Notes: generated from the letters alone by a model not told the origin. 64,000 nt of DNA from Rikenella microfusus (GCA_020722575.1 DYKN01000012.1:1-64000), one strand, 5' to 3'; positions 19,160-28,161 are shown, numbered from the stretch's first letter. Numbers and translations are program-made.

Positions 19160-20143
19160 ATGCGTGTTTTTGTAACAGGATCAACAGGTTTTATAGGTGC
19201 TGCACTTGTGCGTAAGCTGGTATCGGAGGGATATGATGTTGTTTGCCTGTACCGCAATCCTGAGAAGATGAAAAATATCTTAACAGAAAAGGTTGAGCCT
19301 GTCAAAGGAGATATTCTCGACTTCAACTCTTTAACTGAAGCCTGCAGGGGTTGCGAAAGGCTGTTTCACCTTGCGGCATTTACAGGCGTATGGTCGCGCA
19401 ATCGGGAACTTATCAGGAGACTTAATGTTGAAGGTACCCGGAATGTGATGAAGGCTGCTCTCCAAACCGGTATCAGGGATATCGTTTTCACCTCCACAGC
19501 TGGTGTAATCGGACCTTCATCCTACAGTCCGGCCAACGAAGAAACTGAAAGAACAACCGGCTTCTTTACATTATATGAAGAAACAAAAGCTGAAGCTGAA
19601 AATGTTATAGCTGATTATGTAAAAAAAGGACTTAATATCCGTACGGTTAATCCAACCCGGCTTTACGGGCCAGGTGAATTAAATGCCGGGAACAGTGTTA
19701 CCCGAATTATAAAAATGTACCTCGAAGGAAAATGGCATTTTGTAATAGGAGATGGCAATAGCACCGGTAATTACGTGTTTATTGACGATGTCGTAAAAGG
19801 TCATCTGCTTGCAATGGAAAAAGGGAAAGCAGGTGAAAGATATCTGTTAGGAGGAGAAAATATTTCATACAACGGCTTTTTCAAACTGCTTGAAGAGATA
19901 ACAGGAATAAAAAACAGACTCTTCAGGCTCCCTGTTTCTCTATCTCTTGCTTTTGCAGGAACAGCAGTAGCTTTTGCATATATCACAGGTATTGAACCAT
20001 TTATCACCCCGGGCCATGTACGACGTTACAGTTACCACTGGCAGGTTTCATCAGATAAAGCCATCAAAGAACTTGGATATAGTTTAACCCCTCTGCGTAT
20101 AGGGCTGGAAAAAACGGTTGACTGGCTCAAGAAAATTAGTTGA
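19160..20143 (+). CDS. Extended SDR, NAD-dependent epimerase/reductase
   Basis: The protein (327 residues) is an extended short-chain dehydrogenase. The Rossmann glycine motif GSTGFIG starts at residue 7, the active-site region has TSTAGV and the YxxxK motif appears as YEETK. It resembles dihydroflavonol-4-reductase-like and sterol-dehydrogenase-like members, which oxidise or epimerise sugar or lipid alcohols, but the substrate cannot be named. A hydrophobic stretch near residues 255-275 may form a membrane contact. Its stop overlaps the convergent lytic transglycosylase gene by 8 bases. Confidence 0.8.
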   Translation: MRVFVTGSTGFIGAALVRKLVSEGYDVVCLYRNPEKMKNILTEKVEPVKGDILDFNSLTEACRGCERLFHLAAFTGVWSRNRELIRRLNVEGTRNVMKAALQTGIRDIVFTSTAGVIGPSSYSPANEETERTTGFFTLYEETKAEAENVIADYVKKGLNIRTVNPTRLYGPGELNAGNSVTRIIKMYLEGKWHFVIGDGNSTGNYVFIDDVVKGHLLAMEKGKAGERYLLGGENISYNGFFKLLEEITGIKNRLFRLPVSLSLAFAGTAVAFAYITGIEPFITPGHVRRYSYHWQVSSDKAIKELGYSLTPLRIGLEKTVDWLKKIS

Positions 20144-21710
20144 TTTTCTTTGGGATCTTAAGTTTTTGCCCTTCATATAGCCTTGAAGCATTTCTGATAT
20201 TATTAAATCTCATAACCTCTGTCACCGTTACTCCTTCGAATTCCTTCACAATATCCCATACTGTATCTCCCCTGCGAACTGTATAAATAACATAGTCTCC
20301 ATCATTTCCAGCTACTGTCGGTAATGGGTTCGAAGTCTTAACCGACTGAACAGGCTTATTAATCAATGCCTGCTTTTCAGCAAACGACATGGAATTAATT
20401 TTTGAAAGGGAAGCAGCCCTTTCACGGTCAACAAAAACGTTTATTTTCTGCCCTATCCTTATGGTATTGGTATAGAGATTGTTCCAGTACCTCAAATCAG
20501 ATAGCCTCACCCTGTACCATTCAGCAATATAGCCAAGGTTATCACCATCTTTTACCGTATAAGTAAGTTTTACCTTGCCTGCAACATTTGCTGGTGCATT
20601 ATATGATCGTGTGGGATATACCGTTGCTATTGTCCGGTTGAGGTAATGATCAGCCTTGAACTTTCTGATTGAATCTTCAAGAACAATAAAGTTACCAAGG
20701 TTAGCAAAGGGCAAAACAAGAGGCATGGGTTTTGAACTTGCAGGAATTAATCCTGTACGGTATTGCGGATTCAGATAACGGAGTTCCTCAAGCGGAATAT
20801 TCATCACCTCCGAAATCTGGTTAAGGTGGATATCTTTATTAAGCAGAATGGTATCCACAGCCAGCGGAATTTGAACCGGAAGGGGTGAGATGTTATGCTC
20901 AGAATAATAATTAAGTGCATAAGTTGCAGCAACAAATTGTGGTATATAGCCCCTTGTCTCCCTCGGCAGTCTATAGTATATTTCCCAGTAATTTTTCCTG
21001 TTGCCTGATCTTGCGATAGCCTTTCTTACGTTTCCCGGACCACAATTATATGCTGCAATAACCAGTACCCAGTCGCCAAATATTTCATACATATCTTTAA
21101 GATATTTTGCAGCAGCATGGGTTGATTTGATCGGATCGCGTCTCTCGTCAACAAGTGAATTAATTGTGAGCCCGTACATTCTCCCGGTACTTGCCATAAA
21201 CTGCCAGAGCCCTGTTGCACCTGCCCTGGATACTGCATTGGGGTTCAGGGCCGATTCAATAACCGCCATATATTTAAGCTCAAGAGGTAGTCCATATGAA
21301 TCAAAAATATCTTCAATCATCGGGAAATAATAATCGGCCAAACCGAGTATTACCCTCAGCAATTCGGTTTTTTTATTTGTATAAACATGTATATGATTAC
21401 GTATAATACTATTGTAATTAATATTAATTATGGTATTTATATTACTTATTCTTTCAATATAAACGCTGTCAGGGAACTCAGGGATAATCGGTTCGGAGGT
21501 GTCGGCAGGCAGATTAAGCAACGCCTGCTGGACGTACCAAACATTGATAAGACTGTCGAGGTCTCTTGCAACTCTTTCTATGTCACTACTATCAGGGCGT
21601 ATAATGATCGTATCATTTACAGCTGTGGCTTTAACTGCTCCAGCTGATAGCAAACCCAAAAAGGTTATAAATAAAAATCTGTTCAACCCTTTATGTGAGA
21701 ATATTTTCAT
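20136..21710 (-). CDS. MltD-like lytic transglycosylase with two LysM
   Basis: Lytic transglycosylases cut peptidoglycan between MurNAc and GlcNAc, forming 1,6-anhydro ends. The 524-residue protein has a signal peptide (about 1-28), a SLT goose-lysozyme-type domain (about 125-265) with catalytic E152 in VIESALNP and the following GATGLWQF and AAYNCGPG motifs, and two C-terminal LysM peptidoglycan-binding modules (about 390-435 and 473-522, each with a YTV..GD start). This is the MltD architecture. It overlaps tail to tail with the SDR gene and is followed upstream by a DUF5683 gene on the same strand. Confidence 0.92.
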   Translation of the reverse strand: MKIFSHKGLNRFLFITFLGLLSAGAVKATAVNDTIIIRPDSSDIERVARDLDSLINVWYVQQALLNLPADTSEPIIPEFPDSVYIERISNINTIININYNSIIRNHIHVYTNKKTELLRVILGLADYYFPMIEDIFDSYGLPLELKYMAVIESALNPNAVSRAGATGLWQFMASTGRMYGLTINSLVDERRDPIKSTHAAAKYLKDMYEIFGDWVLVIAAYNCGPGNVRKAIARSGNRKNYWEIYYRLPRETRGYIPQFVAATYALNYYSEHNISPLPVQIPLAVDTILLNKDIHLNQISEVMNIPLEELRYLNPQYRTGLIPASSKPMPLVLPFANLGNFIVLEDSIRKFKADHYLNRTIATVYPTRSYNAPANVAGKVKLTYTVKDGDNLGYIAEWYRVRLSDLRYWNNLYTNTIRIGQKINVFVDRERAASLSKINSMSFAEKQALINKPVQSVKTSNPLPTVAGNDGDYVIYTVRRGDTVWDIVKEFEGVTVTEVMRFNNIRNASRLYEGQKLKIPKKIN

Positions 21711-21757
21711 ATTATAGTTTTCTGTATTTAGTTAGTCATTTTTTTATACCTTATTAT

Positions 21758-22393
21758 CTAAAAATTAAATGCAAGCTTAATATTTACACCGACACTTGAA
21801 ATGTTATAATACGGTAAATGATACGGTTCAAGTCTAAGTGTCAGGTTTTCACTTATATCGTAATCGAAAAGACTTGCATCAACGTTTGCATCAAGAATTG
21901 ATATGAGATACCATGCAGCAATGCCTAAATACGACAGATCCCTGTACTTTTTGAAATAGTCTATCTGTCTCATCATCTGATCTTTTATCCATGCAGTTGT
22001 CGATGGATTATAAGTTGAAGGATGTAAAACAGGGTCATAATCTTCAGGTTTAATATTTCGGATCAGTTTCAGATAACTGTCGGTTTCAGGGACTTTATCT
22101 ATGAAGTCCTGGTAAGCCCTGATATAGTTGTTATACCATTTAGTATTATACCATACGGCATATCCCACTCCCCCGAAGCCTGCATATACAAGTGGAACTT
22201 TCCAGTATTTTCTGTTATATATCTGCCCGAGACCCGGGAATGAAGCGGAGAGCATGGTTGCTTTCATCGGATCGGGTTGGAATTTTCTTTTTTTATTCAT
22301 AGAGACTGTAAGAGTATCCTGTGCTGTCAGCTGGTAACAGCATACGACAGTTAAAACAAATAACAGGGTTATATTAATCAGTCTTTGTCTCAA
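21758..22393 (-). CDS. DUF5683 domain protein
   Basis: I recognise the core (SASFPGLGQIYNRKYWK, followed by helices and an aromatic-rich segment) as DUF5683, a Bacteroidota family without known function, often next to parAB. The frame is open to 22489, but both that start and the one used here are TTG; starting at TTG 22391-22393 gives an immediate signal peptide (about 25 residues ending near LTAQ) and avoids overlap with parB. The protein then has about 211 residues and should sit in the cell envelope. The start is the uncertain point, the family call is firm. Confidence 0.75.
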   Translation of the reverse strand: MRQRLINITLLFVLTVVCCYQLTAQDTLTVSMNKKRKFQPDPMKATMLSASFPGLGQIYNRKYWKVPLVYAGFGGVGYAVWYNTKWYNNYIRAYQDFIDKVPETDSYLKLIRNIKPEDYDPVLHPSTYNPSTTAWIKDQMMRQIDYFKKYRDLSYLGIAAWYLISILDANVDASLFDYDISENLTLRLEPYHLPYYNISSVGVNIKLAFNF

Positions 22394-22460
22394 AACGAAA
22401 AAGTTCTTTTCCGGGTTTAAGCCGGAAAAATATATAACGTGTGGGCAAAGATAATTATTT

Positions 22461-23345
22461 TCAATCGCTGAGGCGGTCAAAAAGGCCAAGAATTCGTTCC
22501 ATTTCTTCAGGGTTGTTGAACTGGATAACGATTTTCCCCTTCCCTTTTTCGTTTATTCTAAAAATTACTTTTGAAGAAAAAATTTTTTCGAGGTGCGAGG
22601 TAAGGCGCTCGAAATCTTCGTTCAGTTTTTTCTTTTTAATATTTTTAGATGAGTCTTTGAGAGTTTCTGTCTGGATTGTTCTTACCAGTTCCTCTGTTGC
22701 CCTTACTGAAAGATCGTCGTCGATAATTTTGTAATAGACGTTTATTTGTGTCCCGGGATCTTCTATGTTTATAAGTGTGCGGGCATGGCCCATGGTGATC
22801 TGTTTGTTCTTAATTCCGAGCTGTATTTCTGGTGGCAGTTTAAGGAGTCTCAAGTAGTTTGCCACTGTTGAGCGTTGTTTTCCGACTCTTTCACTTAGTT
22901 GTTCCTGAGTAAGTTTGCATTCTTCCACCAGGCGTGAATAGCTAATAGCTATTTCAATAGCATCGAGGTCTTCACGCTGGATATTTTCCACAAGAGCCAG
23001 TTCGAGCATATTCCGATCGTTGGCTGTACGTATAAAAGCCGGGACATGGCTAAGACCAGCCATACGTGCTGCTCTCAATCTTCTCTCTCCTGCAATGAGC
23101 TGGTAGCGTCCATTACCCGATTCTCTTACCGTGAGAGGCTGAACGATACCCAGCTGCTTTATTGAGCTTACAAGTTCTTCAAGTGACTCATTGTCGAATC
23201 TTGTGCGGGGCTGAAAAGGATTGCTATCAATCAGCTCAACAGGTATCTGAAGATTGGGCTCAACCTTTCTTTCAAGAATCTCTTTGTCAACTCCTTCAAT
23301 AAGAGCTCCAAGTCCTCTTCCCAGTGCATTTTTCTTTGCTGTCAT
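22461..23345 (-). CDS. parB: Chromosome partitioning protein ParB
   Basis: ParB binds centromere-like parS sites, spreads using CTP and works with ParA in chromosome segregation. The 294-residue protein shows the N-terminal CTPase/ParB region (SNPFQPRTRF, then GERRLRAA), the central helix-turn-helix (about 135-190, with LTQEQLSERVG) and a C-terminal dimerisation segment. The gene starts 18 bases after the end of parA on the same strand. A palindromic parS site was not recognised nearby. Confidence 0.95.
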   Translation of the reverse strand: MTAKKNALGRGLGALIEGVDKEILERKVEPNLQIPVELIDSNPFQPRTRFDNESLEELVSSIKQLGIVQPLTVRESGNGRYQLIAGERRLRAARMAGLSHVPAFIRTANDRNMLELALVENIQREDLDAIEIAISYSRLVEECKLTQEQLSERVGKQRSTVANYLRLLKLPPEIQLGIKNKQITMGHARTLINIEDPGTQINVYYKIIDDDLSVRATEELVRTIQTETLKDSSKNIKKKKLNEDFERLTSHLEKIFSSKVIFRINEKGKGKIVIQFNNPEEMERILGLFDRLSD

Positions 23346-23363
23346 TTTGTTTCTTTTCAGAAT

Positions 23364-24155
23364 TCAGTTTTCCTGAGCTTGTTTTGTTGCTATTTCGTTC
23401 TTTTCAATAAGCTCCTGTGCAAGGTTGAGGTAATTCACCGTTCCTCTTGATTCAGCATCATAAAGAATAGCTGGCTGACCAAAACTTGGTGCTTCCGACA
23501 GTTTGACATTACGCTGGATGATAGTCTTGAAAACCATCTGCTGAAAATGTTTGTTTACTTCTTCAACAACCTGGTTTGAAAGCCTGAGCCTTGCATCATA
23601 CATTGTCAGCAGAAAACCTTCAATCTCAAGGGCAGGATTAAGGTTCGACTGTATTATCTTAATTGTATTAAGCAATTTGCCCAGACCTTCAAGTGCAAAG
23701 TATTCACACTGTACCGGAATGATTACCGAGTCGGCAGCAGTGAGTGCATTAACTGTCAGCAACCCCAGAGAAGGAGAACAGTCAATTAAAATGTAATCAA
23801 AATCATCTCTGAGTTCTGCGAGTACCTTTTTGAGAATCTTTTCCCTCTCCGGCATATCAAGCATTTCTATCTCTGCCCCAACCAGATCGATGTTCGACGG
23901 AATCACCATCAGATGTTCAATACTGCATGGCACAAGTGCCTCTCTCGGGCTCTTCCCATCAATAAGACAATCGTAAATGGTAACCTCCACCTTTTTGATG
24001 TCAACACCTATTCCTGAAGTGGCATTAGCCTGAGGGTCGGCATCAACTACAAGAACCTTTTTTTCAAGCGCAGCAAGACTGGCAGCAAGATTAATAGCCG
24101 TAGTCGTCTTACCAACCCCACCCTTCTGATTTGCAAGAGCAATTATCCTTCCCAT
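23364..24155 (-). CDS. parA: Chromosome partitioning ATPase ParA/Soj
   Basis: ParA-type ATPases dimerise on DNA with ATP and drive movement of ParB-parS complexes. The deviant Walker A motif KGGVGKTT is at residues 11-18 and the Walker A' and B segments VVDADPQ and ILIDCSPS follow. The ATG at 24153-24155 gives the classic [13 protein letters not shown] start; the frame is open ten codons further to a TTG, which is less likely. The 263-residue length is normal for chromosomal Soj proteins. A promoter-like pair lies just upstream. Confidence 0.95.
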   Translation of the reverse strand: MGRIIALANQKGGVGKTTTAINLAASLAALEKKVLVVDADPQANATSGIGVDIKKVEVTIYDCLIDGKSPREALVPCSIEHLMVIPSNIDLVGAEIEMLDMPEREKILKKVLAELRDDFDYILIDCSPSLGLLTVNALTAADSVIIPVQCEYFALEGLGKLLNTIKIIQSNLNPALEIEGFLLTMYDARLRLSNQVVEEVNKHFQQMVFKTIIQRNVKLSEAPSFGQPAILYDAESRGTVNYLNLAQELIEKNEIATKQAQEN

Positions 24156-24189
24156 TATTCTTCGTTTTCTCTTTTTTGATTTCAAGTCT

Positions 24190-24217
24190 CAAAATTACTA
24201 TTTATGTACCATAGCAA
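24190..24217 (-). promoter_or_regulatory. Promoter candidate for parA-parB
   Basis: On the minus strand TTG (24215-24217) is followed after 17 bases by TAATTTTG (24190-24197), a good match to the Bacteroidota TTG/TAnnTTTG pair. It would start a transcript about 30 bases before the parA ATG. Confidence 0.5.
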
Positions 24218-24544
24218 CCTGATTTACATGTTGTAATTGTAAACATTTTTTATGGGGTTATCAACACGATATTAACAATGAAATTGTTGATAAATGATTA
24301 TTAGTATTTAATTTAATTATTTTATTGACAAACATATCTCCCATGTATCGGCGTTATTCGTCAAAAAACCGAAAAAATCATATCAAATCTTATTTTAACC
24401 CTGCTGAATCTCTGCCTTCACTACAGCGTCTGATTTATGCAGAACATCCTGGTGTCCGGAATACTGGTCTCCAGAATTGGTAGATTTATTTTTCCCGCTT
24501 TGTAATCTATCCCTTTGATTCTTGCCAGACGGCATAAATTAAAA
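24218..24544. other. AT-rich intergenic region with DnaA-box-like repeats
   Basis: The space between parA and the divergent diacylglycerol kinase-like gene is about 480 bases, by far the largest intact intergenic gap in this half of the window. TTATCAACA occurs at 24258-24266 and inverted at 24285-24293, one mismatch from a DnaA box, with a nested AACAAT-GAA-ATTGTT repeat (24274-24288) and an AT-only stretch after it (about 24294-24325). No open frame of note is present. Whether it has an origin or partition role is open. Confidence 0.4.
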
Positions 24545-24586
24545 AGTGAAGTAAAGGGACATATCTTCCCTGACCTTTACTTCACT
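24545..24586. repeat. Perfect 13-bp inverted repeat (hairpin)
   Basis: AGTGAAGTAAAGG at 24545-24557 is exactly complementary to 24574-24586, with a 16-base loop. No T-run follows on either side and no gene ends nearby, so it is not a normal terminator. It lies directly upstream of a promoter-like site for the next gene. Confidence 0.7.
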
Positions 24587-24608
24587 GTGACTCATATTAA
24601 AATCTTCT

Positions 24609-24616
24609 TAACTTTG
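24609..24616 (+). promoter_or_regulatory. Candidate -7 element for YegS-like gene
   Basis: TAACTTTG matches TAnnTTTG and lies 20 bases before the ATG at 24636. The 13-bp inverted repeat ends about 22 bases upstream, where the distal promoter element would be. Confidence 0.4.
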
Positions 24617-24635
24617 ACCGACATTCAGAAAACAA

Positions 24636-25586
24636 ATGGATAGCCCGGTTAAAGACAGCTGGCTCGTGATAGTAAACCCCAATGCCGGTAATGGAAAGGG
24701 GAAGAAAGATTGGGAAAGAATATCGTTACTGTTATGCAGAGAAGGCCTTAATTTCAATGCAGGATTTACCAAAAGTCGCGGTCATGCAATAATAATTTCG
24801 GCTGACGGGATTGCCGAAGGATATCGAAAAATCATTGTTGTTGGCGGTGATGGCACTTTAAACGAAGCACTTAACGGAGCATACTTTCAGAAAATTTGTC
24901 ATCCTTCTGATATTACTCTCGCTTTAATACCTGTCGGTACCGGAAACGACTGGGGTAAAATGTTCGGCATTCCACTGGTATACGAAGGTGCCGTGGAGGT
25001 AATTAAAAGAGGTAAGACATTGCTGCACGATGTTGGAGTGGTTACATATCATGAAGGTGATGAAAAACATACGAGGTATTTTCTGAATATTGCCGGACTT
25101 GGATTTGAGGCTGTTGTCGTACAGAAGACCAATCTTCAGAAAGAAAAAAGGAAAAGCAACAGGATGATTTACTTTTATAACCTCATAAGAAATCTTATTT
25201 CATATAAAAATATTGAAGCCCGTTTAAATATTGAAGGAAGGACATACATACGCCGTATTTTTTCGGTGAATGTTGGCAATGGAAGGTACTGTGGCGGAGG
25301 CATGCGGCAAACACCCGATGCTCTACCCGACGATGGGTTTCTCGATATAACGGTGATAAGGGACATAGGAAGACTTGAAGTAATTAAAAGCCTTAAAATC
25401 CTGTATGATGGTACCATTCTCAGCCACCCTAAAGTAGATGGTTACAGAACAAAATCCCTTAAAGTGGAATCGGATAAATTACTTTTTATCGAAGCCGATG
25501 GCGAAAGCCTTGGACATACCCCTGCTGAATTTTCAATAATACCGTCGGGTATTAAAATAATTTACGGGACCAGACTCATTCTATGA
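24636..25586 (+). CDS. Diacylglycerol/lipid kinase, YegS-DgkB family
   Basis: The protein (316 residues) belongs to the DAGK-catalytic-domain family, which phosphorylates diacylglycerol or related lipids with ATP at the membrane face. The nucleotide loop VVGGDGTLNEALNG and the PVGTGNDWGKMF segment are both intact, and the C-terminal half holds the beta-sandwich with GGGMRQTPDALPDDG. No membrane helix is present, as expected. The exact lipid is not readable. It ends with an 11-base convergent overlap with the following minus-strand gene. Confidence 0.87.
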   Translation: MDSPVKDSWLVIVNPNAGNGKGKKDWERISLLLCREGLNFNAGFTKSRGHAIIISADGIAEGYRKIIVVGGDGTLNEALNGAYFQKICHPSDITLALIPVGTGNDWGKMFGIPLVYEGAVEVIKRGKTLLHDVGVVTYHEGDEKHTRYFLNIAGLGFEAVVVQKTNLQKEKRKSNRMIYFYNLIRNLISYKNIEARLNIEGRTYIRRIFSVNVGNGRYCGGGMRQTPDALPDDGFLDITVIRDIGRLEVIKSLKILYDGTILSHPKVDGYRTKSLKVESDKLLFIEADGESLGHTPAEFSIIPSGIKIIYGTRLIL

Positions 25587-26697
25587 CTTTTATCTCAAAG
25601 AGACGATGCCAGTTTTTACCTGTAACAAAAATCCTGTCATTATCACTATCATAAGCTATACCATTAAGCACATTCACCGAAGTGTCAAATGAAGGGTCAT
25701 TCATAATTCCCTTCAGATCAATATAAGCCAGTACTTTACCGCTATGGGGATCAATTCTAGCAATAAGATCAGTATTCCAGATGTTAGCCCATATTTCTCC
25801 TTTGATGTATTCGAGTTCATTTAGATCTGAAACTTTTGACTTGTTGTCATAAACCTCCAGTTGTGAAACAGGCAAAAACATTCCAGGATCTATTATATAC
25901 AGAACATTTGAGCCATCGCTCATAATTAATCTGTTACCCATTGTTGCAATCCCCCACCCCTCTGTCTGATAATAGAACTTACTCAACAGTCTCAAAGTTT
26001 CAAAATCATAAATAAAACCCACCTTGCTCTGCCATGTTAACTGGTATATTTTGCCATCGTAAAAAGTTATTCCCTCCCCAAAAAGATCAGGGTCGAGATT
26101 ATGCTGGTTCAATACTTCCCCGGTTTGCAGGTCTACTTTTCTGAGGGTTGATTTTTTTTCCTGCCCTGTACTCTCATAAAGATAACCGTTTCGGAAAAAG
26201 AGCCCCTGTGTAAAAGCTCCCGGATCATGTGGAAATGTATTAATAACCCTGAATTTCTGCCTTGCCGGGACAATGTCGGAAATGACTGTAATAAAAGAAG
26301 TTACAATCTGCGGCTTATTTCTGTGTCGGTAAGCTGTAATTTTTATAGATTTTCTCCCGGTAGTTATGTTGAGTGATGCCGGTATTTCAAATTCCCATGG
26401 TGAAGAATAGAGTTCACCGGCAGGTTTCCCCTCAAAAATTATCTTTATCGAGTCGGGCTGAACCCTTGATTCAAGTTCAAGTACAATCTTAATTTTTTCA
26501 TTCAGTTTTATCTCAGCATTTTCTGCTGGAAAAACCAGTCTTACAAGATTAACTGCAGGAAGTTCGGGTTCAGGCTCGGTTTGAAGCAACGGTGGTTTTT
26601 CCGACTTCATTCCGGGTTTTCCTGAACAGGATAAGATCCAGGTGATCATTGTTATTGTAAGAGAAAGTATTATACCGTTAACGTAATTTCTTTTCAT
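25576..26697 (-). CDS. Glutaminyl-peptide cyclotransferase-like lipoprotein
   Basis: Plant-type glutaminyl cyclases convert N-terminal Gln to pyroglutamate and have a five-bladed beta propeller. The C-terminal two thirds (about residues 145-373) match that family: FPHDPGAFTQGL, YESTGQ, FGEGITFYDGKIYQLTW and GWGIAT are the typical blade motifs. The N-terminus is a lipoprotein signal with a cysteine at about residue 25 (ILSCSG), followed by a short Ig-like domain (about 50-135). This places it on a membrane in the envelope. The ATG overlaps the end of the upstream HAD gene by 20 bases, so the two are probably translated from one message. Confidence 0.88.
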   Translation of the reverse strand: MKRNYVNGIILSLTITMITWILSCSGKPGMKSEKPPLLQTEPEPELPAVNLVRLVFPAENAEIKLNEKIKIVLELESRVQPDSIKIIFEGKPAGELYSSPWEFEIPASLNITTGRKSIKITAYRHRNKPQIVTSFITVISDIVPARQKFRVINTFPHDPGAFTQGLFFRNGYLYESTGQEKKSTLRKVDLQTGEVLNQHNLDPDLFGEGITFYDGKIYQLTWQSKVGFIYDFETLRLLSKFYYQTEGWGIATMGNRLIMSDGSNVLYIIDPGMFLPVSQLEVYDNKSKVSDLNELEYIKGEIWANIWNTDLIARIDPHSGKVLAYIDLKGIMNDPSFDTSVNVLNGIAYDSDNDRIFVTGKNWHRLFEIKVIE

Positions 26698-27217
26698 CTG
26701 TATTTTTCTTTTTCTTTTTCCTCTGGAAAATACGTCTGAAGATATTTCCAGCTCTGAGAATTCTTTTTCTTACCATCTCTTCCTGAACCTCATAGGGGAA
26801 AAGCATCTGCCATGTCTCACTCCACCCCGGAAAACCGCCAAGGTTCTTGTCGTCAATATAAATATCCACATCTATTTTCCTGCTAACCTTCGTTTCGTCA
26901 AATTCCTCCTCAGGATAATTTTTATTTACGGCATAGAACTCTATCCCGTGCTGGCGACAGAATTCAACGGCTTCCTCGAGCTCCTTTCCCGTACGGAAAG
27001 TCCATAAAATAAGCTTTGCCCCCCTCTTTTCAAGCTCCTTAAGTGTACTGAAAGCAAAGAGCTTTTCCTTACCGATGGCTGGATAAGCATGCTCAACTAT
27101 TGTGCCATCGAAATCCACTGCAATTTTGAGATTAATCAACTCATCCACGCTCAAAAAGCTTTTTCCCAAATATAATTCGATTTCCTGAAATCTATTACGT
27201 AATATACCTGAAAACAT
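26678..27217 (-). CDS. HAD-superfamily phosphatase, BT0820-like
   Basis: The protein has the HAD nucleophile motif VDFDGT, then WTFRTG (motif II region) and YIDDKNLG (motif IV), in the compact form without a large cap seen in the Bacteroides BT0820 group. Such proteins hydrolyse small phosphate esters; the substrate is unknown. The ATG at 27215-27217 is used, but the family usually starts close to KIAVDFDGT, so a GTG or TTG about 20 codons downstream is possible. The end overlaps the start of the glutaminyl cyclase-like gene. Confidence 0.75.
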   Translation of the reverse strand: MFSGILRNRFQEIELYLGKSFLSVDELINLKIAVDFDGTIVEHAYPAIGKEKLFAFSTLKELEKRGAKLILWTFRTGKELEEAVEFCRQHGIEFYAVNKNYPEEEFDETKVSRKIDVDIYIDDKNLGGFPGWSETWQMLFPYEVQEEMVRKRILRAGNIFRRIFQRKKKKKNTDEKKLR

Positions 27218-27281
27218 CAATATATGAAGATTTACCCTGAAAAAAAATTTTCATAAAAGCAAACCTCCCTGTTTTTTTCCA

Positions 27282-27299
27282 TACTTTTGCCTGAAAGGA
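27282..27299 (+). promoter_or_regulatory. Promoter element and RBS before pssA
   Basis: TACTTTTG (27282-27289) fits TAnnTTTG, and AAAGGA (27294-27299) is a Shine-Dalgarno-like site six bases before the ATG at 27306. The leader would be very short. Confidence 0.35.
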
Positions 27300-27305
27300 A
27301 TGGTG

Positions 27306-28019
27306 ATGAAACATATACCAAATTTCATAACTTCCCTGAACCTTGTTGCTGGCTTCTTTGCCGCAATAGCAACATTAAACGGAAATCTGAATGCAGCTTT
27401 CTGGTTTATAGCTGCTGCCATGGCGTTTGATTTTCTTGACGGACTTACTTCACGATTGCTTAATGCATATTCCGGAATGGGAAAGGAACTCGACAGTTTG
27501 GCCGATTTGGTAAGCTTTGGTGTAGTTCCCGGGATGATTATCTACAAGCTTTTCGAACGAAACCTGACAGGCGGAGTTGAAACCACGACGAATTTCGAAC
27601 TTACCAAAGTTATTTTGACTATTGTTGCAGTACTTTTTCCGTTATGTGCCGGACTCAGGCTGGCAAGATTCAATACCGATCCAATGCAATTGGTCTCTTT
27701 CAGGGGGCTTCCAACTCCAGCGGCAGCTCTTGCAATTATTTCAATTATTCCTGCTATGACAAGGGAAAATGGTTTTGTTAATTCAATAACAGCATCAAAT
27801 TATGCAATTGCGGTCTATTCTCTTGCGCTTTCAGTCCTTATGGTTAGCCGACTTCCGATGCTGTCGCTCAAAACAAAAAACTTCAAACTTGCCGGAAATG
27901 AACCGAAGTATATCCTTGCAGCAGTTACTTTGATCCTTATAATACTCTTCGGATTTTCCGGTACTGCCCTGATAATACCAGCATATATAATCATTTCACT
28001 TATCTTTCCCCCCGCCTGA
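27306..28019 (+). CDS. pssA: CDP-diacylglycerol-serine phosphatidyltransferase
   Basis: PssA joins CDP-diacylglycerol and serine to phosphatidylserine, the precursor of phosphatidylethanolamine, in the inner membrane. The CDP-alcohol phosphatidyltransferase signature runs DFLDGLTSRLLNAYSGMGKE, then LDSLAD, with the usual Ala before Arg replaced by Ser. About six to seven helices follow. The ATG at 27306 has an AAAGGA site at good spacing; an ATG at 27300 in the same frame adds two residues. cdsA and psd, the steps before and after it in the pathway, lie at 34-36 kb. The 3' end overlaps a small minus-strand membrane gene by 24 bases. Confidence 0.93.
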   Translation: MKHIPNFITSLNLVAGFFAAIATLNGNLNAAFWFIAAAMAFDFLDGLTSRLLNAYSGMGKELDSLADLVSFGVVPGMIIYKLFERNLTGGVETTTNFELTKVILTIVAVLFPLCAGLRLARFNTDPMQLVSFRGLPTPAAALAIISIIPAMTRENGFVNSITASNYAIAVYSLALSVLMVSRLPMLSLKTKNFKLAGNEPKYILAAVTLILIILFGFSGTALIIPAYIIISLIFPPA

Positions 28020-28151
28020 GGGAATATTATCCTTCTGACCTTCCCCGGAAAATTTCTTTTCATAAAAAAAGAGTGCCGATTTAATAATTATCCAGCTTAT
28101 CAGGATAAAAACCGGCCAGGTTAAATATATTGCTATTTGTTCCAGATACAT
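27996..28151 (-). CDS. Small membrane protein after cydB, CydX-like
   Basis: A 51-residue frame starts with ATG at 28149-28151, ten bases after the cydB stop. It encodes one strong membrane helix (about residues 3-27: LEQIAIYLTWPVF, IIIKSALFF) and a short charged, Gly-rich tail. Its place directly behind cydB and single-helix form are those of the small bd-oxidase subunits CydX/CydS, though the sequence is not a close match to E. coli CydX. The last 24 bases overlap pssA from the other strand. That it is a real gene is likely, its role in the oxidase is inference. Confidence 0.6.
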   Translation of the reverse strand: MYLEQIAIYLTWPVFILISWIIIKSALFFYEKKFSGEGQKDNIPSGGGKDK

Positions 28152-28161
28152 ATTTTTTTTA

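Noticed and set aside
24155..24636. A parS site for ParB
   Set aside because: I searched by eye for the TGTTTCACGTGAAACA type or a near variant beside parAB and found none; the repeats there are of a different kind.
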